Shown here piece after piece: positions 58,250-64,000 of a stretch of DNA of 64,000 nucleotides. Below the pieces are notes generated by a model, which saw only the letters and a list, made by a program, of their open reading frames with translations, searched no databases and had not been told where the DNA came from. Within the stretch, counting starts at the first letter, position 1. Each line of letters opens with the position of its first letter. Source of the stretch: Gentiana macrophylla (Eukaryota; Streptophyta; Magnoliopsida; Gentianales; Gentianaceae); assembly GCA_026214975.1 (NCBI GenBank), contig CM047809.1, positions 31,841,977 through 31,905,976 of the forward strand, given 5' to 3'. The translations under genes and the position numbers were made by a program.

Positions 58250-59854
58250 TTGATGAAGCTTGAAGCGGTTAGGCCGTGGTATGTCGACTACGCCAACTAT
58301 TTAGCGAGTGGTCATTTAGAGGATATGACGTATCAAGAGAAGAAAAAGTTCTTTCTCGACCTTAAATATCTCGTATGGGAAGATCCTTATTTGTTCGAGT
58401 GCAGCAAAGGCGGGTTGCTTCGACGGTGTGTTCCTGAGCATGATCGGTGGGATATCTTAGAACAATGCCATAAATGGTCCTACCGGAGGTCACTATGGAA
58501 CACCGAAGACGGTTGCAAAGATTCTTCAAGCCGGATTCTCTTGGCCGACTCTGTTTAAAGATGCGAAGCCTTTTGTAAAGGTTGTGATAGGTGCCGAGAG
58601 AACCGACGGCAGAGTAGTCGGATGGAAATGCCACTTAAGCCCATTCTTGAATGCGAAGTTTTCGATGTATGGGGCATAGATTTTATGGGACCCTTTCCAT
58701 CCTCATGTGGTAATAAGTATATCCTCGTCTGTGTGGATTATGTTTCCAAGTGGGTCGAGGCCATAGCTACTCAAACTAATGATCATAAGGTTGTAAAGAA
58801 ATTCTTGCAAAAGAATATCTTTACTAGATTTGGCTGTCCGAGAGCACTCATTAGTGATGAAGGTACTCACTTTTGCAATGCGCCGCTTGACAAAATCCTT
58901 GAAAAGTATGGTGTCAAACATAAGATTGGTACACCATATCATCCTCAAACTAGTGGCCAAGTCGAGGTGAGCAACCAGAGCTTGAAAAGAATTTTGGAGA
59001 AGACCGTGAACAATAATCGATCTAATTGGAGTCTTAAGCTGGATGACGCGTTGTGGGCTTATCGTACTGCATTCAAGACCCCGATGGGCACGTCACCCTT
59101 CCAAATGGTCTATGGCAAAGCTTGTCATTTACCTGTCGAACTTGAACACAGAGCTTTCTGGGCAATTAAATTCTTAAATTTTGATAGCCAACTCTGTGGG
59201 GAGAAAAGGTTGTTACAATTGAACGAGCTCGACGAATTCAGACTCCGTGCATACGAGAATGCTAAACTCAGCAAGGAGAGAACTAAGATACTCCATGACG
59301 CTAAGATCAAAGACCGAGAATTCAAAGTTGGTGACATGGCTTTACTCTATAATACTAGACTTCATTTGTTTCCGGGTAAACTCAAGTCTAGATGGTCTGG
59401 TCCTTTTGAGATTCTCGAGGTTAATCCTAGTGGAGTAATTACTTTGAACGGGTATGGTAATCAAGCTTTTAAAGTGAATGGTCATCGACTTAAGAAATAT
59501 TTTGGGCAACCAAAGGAAAAGCCTGAGATTCTTTATTTCCAAAGCAGAGATGAGAGTACAGATGTCCTGATTTGTGAAGAGATTCCATCTTATTTCTTTG
59601 AGTCAGATGACGATGACGTTCCTATCTCCACCCGTGAGGTACCTTCTGCTGAAACTTCTGATCATACCACTATGTCTATGCCTATCATGCGCAAGAACAA
59701 GAAGAAGAGAGTCAGTGTAGTTTGGAGAGAAAAGTTTAATGATCTTATTGCACACTTGACTTGTTGTTGTGGTGAAAATCATTTCCGCCCCAATACTTCT
59801 GATTCTGATACTGAGGTGGCGGTAGTCAAACCAAAGTGGCCCGATCCGGGTTGA
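58250..59854 (+). CDS. Athila integrase (zinc finger broken, core open 410 codons)
   Basis: 58250-58558 holds the N-terminal domain ([20 protein letters not shown]) and the start of the HHCC finger, shifted near 58480. [11 protein letters not shown] lies near 58560-58600 in another frame. From 58622 the frame is open to 59854. The DDE core has [12 protein letters not shown] (Asp 1), [11 protein letters not shown] (Asp 2) and [15 protein letters not shown] (Glu). Next come [20 protein letters not shown] and [20 protein letters not shown], then the C-terminal DNA-binding region ([20 protein letters not shown]) and an acidic tail. No chromodomain. The longest intact retroelement frame in the window. 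Confidence 0.9.
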
Positions 59855-61228
59855 TCTTTTGAACTTTGTGTCAAGCTATTGACATTAAAAGAGCGCTCCT
59901 AGGAGGCAGCCTAGTTTTCTTTGTTTGTTTTCTTAGGTTGTTTTGTTTTAGAAATAATACTTTAGTTGATTTTGTGTTGATGGTTATTCCTCTTACGTTC
60001 ATTGTGAGTGTTTTGTGTTATGTGTTGCTCATATACCCCGTGTACCCCGAGATTATATGGTATGTCGAGTGTTGCAGATACTTTTGAGCAGGTTTCGAGT
60101 TACTACTGCCCGGTGTTGTCTATTCGAGTTGTTGCGGTATATTCATGCTCCGCCTGACCTCTGCCAACTTTCATCCGACAACCACTTTGTTGAAACCAAA
60201 TAAGTTTTCTTTTCTTTTATATTGGCACATTACGAGGACATAATGTGATTTAAGTGTGGGGGGGTGTTTGGGTATGTTTTTATGCTATATCCTTTGAAAT
60301 ATGAGTGAAAGTTGAATTTTTTTTGCGAAATTTAAAATTTTTTGTGAGTCTCGAGCATATAATTGGAACTAGATGCTTGCTAGTTGTAGTTTTCTAACAA
60401 TGATAGTATGTGACTTAGTGAGATAATTATAGCATGTTTTACTTTTATGGAGATAGTTTCGTTTTTTTTTCACTCACGAGAGCCTTTGATTTTGAAGCAT
60501 GACTTTTGAATTATATCCTTTCATTACTTTTAATGATTTATCTTAGGAAGGTCAGTATAGTTACACCTAAGTTAGACCATGTACTGTGAATATCATAAAG
60601 TTTGAATGTGATAGGTGAGATGTAACTTATGACTTTGAAAAGTGAATAAATAAAGTGAGTGAGCAATTATTAATAAATACGTTTGTCGGAAGCTGGTTAA
60701 TGATTGGAGTGCGGTAGGGTATACCTCGTATGTCCTATACCACTATGATGACCAATAGCTCACGACAGTCAGTTTATAGCTACCTTATGATTTGAGTAAG
60801 GTAGGTGTTATCCCGAAACATCCTATTCTACTATGATGGGTAAGAGCTTATTCGATATCGTCAAATTTGAAAATTTTGAAAAATGATGAGTAAAAATAAA
60901 GTAGAGTCTTTGTTATCATGGATCTTATACCCAGTAGAACCGCATGATATGCTGTAGGGATTATCCTACTGAGTGCGTGGGAAGGCTTTGAGTGGAGCTG
61001 TTGCTGCTTGTACCTAGGATAGTCATTGGAATTTTTGAGAGGATATTTCTTTGAAAGGCTTGCTAGATTGAGAACGGCTTGTCACACTTACACCGAATCT
61101 ATCTCTGTGTTGGTATCATTTGCTATAGTTGTTGTATCTGTTGTTACGTGAGTTAGAGATCTATGTGGATTGCATGGAAGTTGAGCTATAGTTTTGATTG
61201 TTTTGTCCGAGGACGTACAAAAAGCTAA
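59855..61228 (+). other. Athila 3' noncoding region, no env-like ORF
   Basis: After the integrase stop comes TTGACATTAAAAGAGCGCTC then CTAGGAGGCAGCC, a motif common downstream of Athila pol. GAGGACATAATGTG and AAGTGTGGGGGG follow near 60230-60265. No ORF longer than about 75 codons is present, so an env-like gene is missing. A diverged repeat (GGTAGGGTATACC.../GTAGGTGTTATCC..., TCCTATWCYACTATGATG) occurs near 60713-60845. Confidence 0.7.
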
Positions 61229-61240
61229 GTGTGGGGGTGT
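61229..61240 (+). promoter_or_regulatory. Athila polypurine tract
   Basis: AGTGTGGGGGTGT ends exactly where the 3' LTR begins, as required for plus-strand priming. Confidence 0.7.
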
Positions 61241-62829
61241 TGTTAAGGCCATATTTATATGATTATTAAGGGTGTATTTCATTATTATTTTCCCCACATT
61301 TGCATAATTTACATGAGAATTAAGGGTTTAAGTGTAATTATTTAATAAAGATGATTTTAAGAGGGTTGTATGCAAAATTGATGATTTTAAGTGTTGATTT
61401 AATGGAATTATTATTATTTGGATTTTATTACATTTTTGCATTGTTTATTTATCATGTAGGTGTTGATTTTCGAGTGCCATAAGTGGATAAATAAAGCTCA
61501 AGTCGAATTATTCAAGATAGAGTTGGAATTGGCTTGAAGAAATTGGATAAAGATGATGAAATCCGACCTCAAGATCTTGGGCGGCGTTAAATGCGGCGTC
61601 CATTCCGGACGGGCGTTTGATAAAGTGGACGAGCGTCCGGAATTGTGTTTTACATTCAGAGAGTTCAGACGGAGGATGAACGAGCGTCTACTCAGCGTCC
61701 AGGCATTCCGGACGGGCGTCCACAAGACCAGACGAGCGTCCGTTGCCGACTTAACCCTAACCGACTCAAATTCCTATAAATAAAGCGGCAGCCCCAACCC
61801 TAATTCATATACCACATAATTGAGATCGCAAATTCACCAAAAGCTGCGGCCAGAGAACCCTAATTTCACAGAGATGCAAATCTCCCAACCAACAATCATC
61901 TTCAACATGATTGTTGGCTAAAAGCCTTGCAGTGGGTCGACGGAGGAAGCCTATCAACAACCAAACCAACTAGAGGAGTTCGATGCTTATGTTTAGTGAG
62001 TCTAATTCATAGTTTTTCATTACTTTGGATCTGTTTTATGTTGTTTAAGTTTTATTGAATTAAGATTTGAAGAAACGATCTATGATTATTTTATGCTTGA
62101 ATCAATATATGAAAGTATGTTTATTTGAGTTTGATTTTATTCAAAGTAATGCATCTAATTGTGTTGTAAGAGATTATGCATGATTAGTTGAGTAAAAGTT
62201 TGGAAACAATATCGTGATTTTGTTTTGATTGCATGTTTAGTTTGTTTGAAAAGATAAACGAAACCCTAGAATTTGATTGAAGATACTTAATTGAATTAAA
62301 TTGAATAAATCACTACTAAAAACTATGTCTTTTTAATCACCATCTAGTTGGGATTGTTGGTTGATAGGTGGAATCTAGTTGCCTTGCTGTGTTTTCCTTT
62401 AATTGTTTGAATTAAATCGTTTAGATTAAGTTTAGTTTAAGTTTTAGTTTTATAAACCCTAATTTCCTGCTGTTTTTCTGCAATTTTCTGTTCCAGTTCG
62501 TAGTTGGACGCTCGTCCGCAATAGCAGACGCCCGTCCGTTAGATTCCGTTTTCAGACGCTCGTTCACCAAAGTGAACGCTCGTCTGGCTTTCTGTTTTCT
62601 TATCTTTCTTGCTTGTTTTTACTCTTGTTTTAGTTTTAATTCTTAGGTTTAGGTTTTAGTTATTTTCAGCTTTAGTTTAGATAGATAATTGTGACATAAT
62701 TGATATAGATTTATATTCGAATCCGATAAACATTCCACTCTCTTAGGACGACCCGTAAACATCCTATACTACGATCCTTATACTTGGGGTGTTTCGGTTT
62801 ATAAATTTAAAACACGTTTTTACCGAACA
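61241..62829 (+). repeat. 3' LTR of Athila
   Basis: This 1589-bp partner of 51385-52969 keeps the CAG words lost in the other copy. It starts TGTTAAGGCC and ends TACCGAACA. Confidence 0.93.
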
Positions 62830-63383
62830 TCAATCCTACCCTTCAAGGACCAGTGTAATATTTTGAAGCAGCAATCCTACATGTTTCAAATATTTAGTTT
62901 GTGAAGCCATAGCTATTGGTGAAGGACAGACAGCTTAGGGCTTTTTGTAACTGCAACCTCAAAGATCTCTAGTGAATTTTCTCCAACATCATAGAAGAAG
63001 AGTGGACTGACAGGATTACACCACCTGGAACCACTTTAAAATTTTCCTATTTACTTTCTGCATTTAATTTATGCATTTAGTATACTGATCACATCAATCT
63101 ACTGAAAGTAGCAACTGAATCACACACTCACACAGCTGAGTATCTAATACTTAGTATCATATTTAAACAACAAGTAATAAGGCTTAATTTGAATATATTC
63201 TAACGCAACAAATTCGATAATATCTATCGTCAAGAGACTCTTGAGTGGTCGGCCAGACTCTTCGAGCGAAATCGGAGAGCTATCGACCTTCTTTGAGTTT
63301 GTTAACTCCAAAAGTTTTAAGTGTTAATTTTATTCACCCTCCCCCCTTCTAAACTGAACCAAAGCCTTTTCAAGGGACCAACA
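62830..63383 (+). repeat. SIRE-type LTR (plus orientation), second part
   Basis: It continues the LTR interrupted at 51384, beginning with the duplicated TCAAT. It ends CAAGGGACCAACA, the complement of the TGTTGGTCC start of the minus-oriented copies. No primer site follows it, so it is a 3' LTR or solo LTR. Confidence 0.83.
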
Positions 63384-64000
63384 CTGTTTTTGGAGGAATT
63401 TTGGACCACAGGTAATAACTTGGAAGAGGAATGACCTAGGAGCTAATGATTCTGCTCCGGGATTCTCTTTGAGTCAGCCGATCAATTCCAGAGCTAAGTA
63501 ATTTCCTTTTCTTTATTATTAGTCATTGGGGACAATGTCTATAATAAGTGGGGGGTAGGCGTCTTAGTTGGATAATCGAAAAAGGGAATATTTTTGAATT
63601 TTAAACACTGTTTTTAGCTTGCTTATTGCACGTTTTCGAGTAAGGAATCGGTAGAAAAGGGGCCCAAGTTCAATTTGAAGTGAACCATAGCATATTCAAT
63701 TTAGTATGGAAGATTGAGCATATGTTATGTTGCATGAAGTAATAACTTATTAATTATTATTCTATCATTGCAATCAATATTTGAGCACATAATCTAAGTG
63801 AGAAGTGTTTATGATTAGATGATGAGTTGTTTTAACCGGGAATCATTATTTGTCTGTCTATATACTTCAACAAATTGTTGTAAGACAAGGGAAGCAACTT
63901 GGATGACAAAAGGTAACCGGGTCAAACGGACTTGTGAGAGAAAGAGAAAAAAGTGAGGAAATCTGCCAAAGAAAAGAAAAAAAAATTGAGAAAAAAAAGA
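63384..64000 (+). mobile_element. Probable 3' noncoding part of another Athila-like element, incomplete
   Basis: CATTGGGGACAATGTCTATA, then AAGTGGGGGG (63523-63556), resembles the noncoding tract before the 3' LTR of Athila elements; compare 60230-60265. The SIRE LTR appears to have landed in it. No ORF is visible, a purine-rich stretch begins near 63930, and the sequence runs off the window. The assignment rests on motif similarity only. Confidence 0.4.

Larger units (their letters stand above)
51385..62829 (+). mobile_element. Athila-type Ty3/gypsy element, structurally complete
   Basis: This is an 11.4-kb element with about 1.59-kb LTRs (TGTTAAGG...CGAACA), a TGGCGCCGT primer site, gag, protease, RT, RNase H, integrase, a noncoding 3' region, a polypurine tract and a TCAAT duplication. 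The long LTRs and the protease and integrase sequences ([17 protein letters not shown]) are typical of Athila. The env-like ORF known from some Athila elements is absent. Protease and the integrase core are open, while gag and RT are frameshifted. Confidence 0.92.

Noticed and set aside
3251..62829. LTR differences explained by cytosine deamination
   Set aside because: The changes are CAG to CG/CGA and small indels, not C-to-T or G-to-A transitions.

Overview
The window is plant nuclear DNA, most likely from a eudicot. The evidence is the intron-rich single-copy gene with GT-AG introns, the Stowaway, Harbinger and hAT-type MITEs, a Helitron, and Ty3/gypsy (Tat, Athila) and Ty1/copia (SIRE/Maximus-type) retrotransposons. 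Only one ordinary host gene is recognisable: a minus-strand, 12-exon gene at about 14.36-20.45 kb for a UBP1-type oligouridylate-binding protein with three RRMs. Almost everything else is transposable-element DNA. No rRNA, tRNA or CRISPR was seen. Layout: 1-3250 is gene-free and holds a hAT-like MITE, an older TIR element and a Stowaway. 3251-12928 is one nearly complete minus-strand Tat-lineage element with LTRs of about 615 bp, a GATTA target-site duplication, gag, PR, RT, two RNase H domains and IN, plus a tandem repeat and an opposite-strand accessory ORF near its 3' LTR. 12929-14354 is gene-free with a G-rich block. 14355-20454 is the UBP1-like gene, whose introns carry foldback elements. 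20865-21295 is a Harbinger-like MITE. 21574-24251 is the 5' part of a second Tat-like element. From 24252 to the end the window is a nest of SIRE-type copia LTRs and bodies, a Helitron and an Athila. The nest can be ordered. A plus-strand SIRE body (30046-30921 plus 48836-50240) was cut in its integrase by a Helitron (30922-48835). That Helitron was cut in its minisatellite by a minus-strand SIRE element (32907-46696, duplication GTTTG). The LTR of the plus-strand SIRE body (50241-51384 plus 62835-63383) was cut by an Athila element (51385-62829, duplication TCAAT). To the left, two non-identical SIRE LTRs flank a pol-less gag/third-ORF remnant (24252-30045). The last 600 bases resemble the 3' end of another Athila-like element. 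Within each element the parts follow retrotransposon logic: LTR promoter, tRNA primer site, gag shell protein, protease, reverse transcriptase/RNase H, integrase, polypurine tract, LTR. Nearly all coding parts are broken. Many breaks coincide with CAG/CTG trinucleotides that are intact in the paired LTR or paralogue, so part of the apparent decay may be consensus error at CHG-methylated sites rather than mutation. The host gene, by contrast, reads cleanly in 11 of 12 exons.
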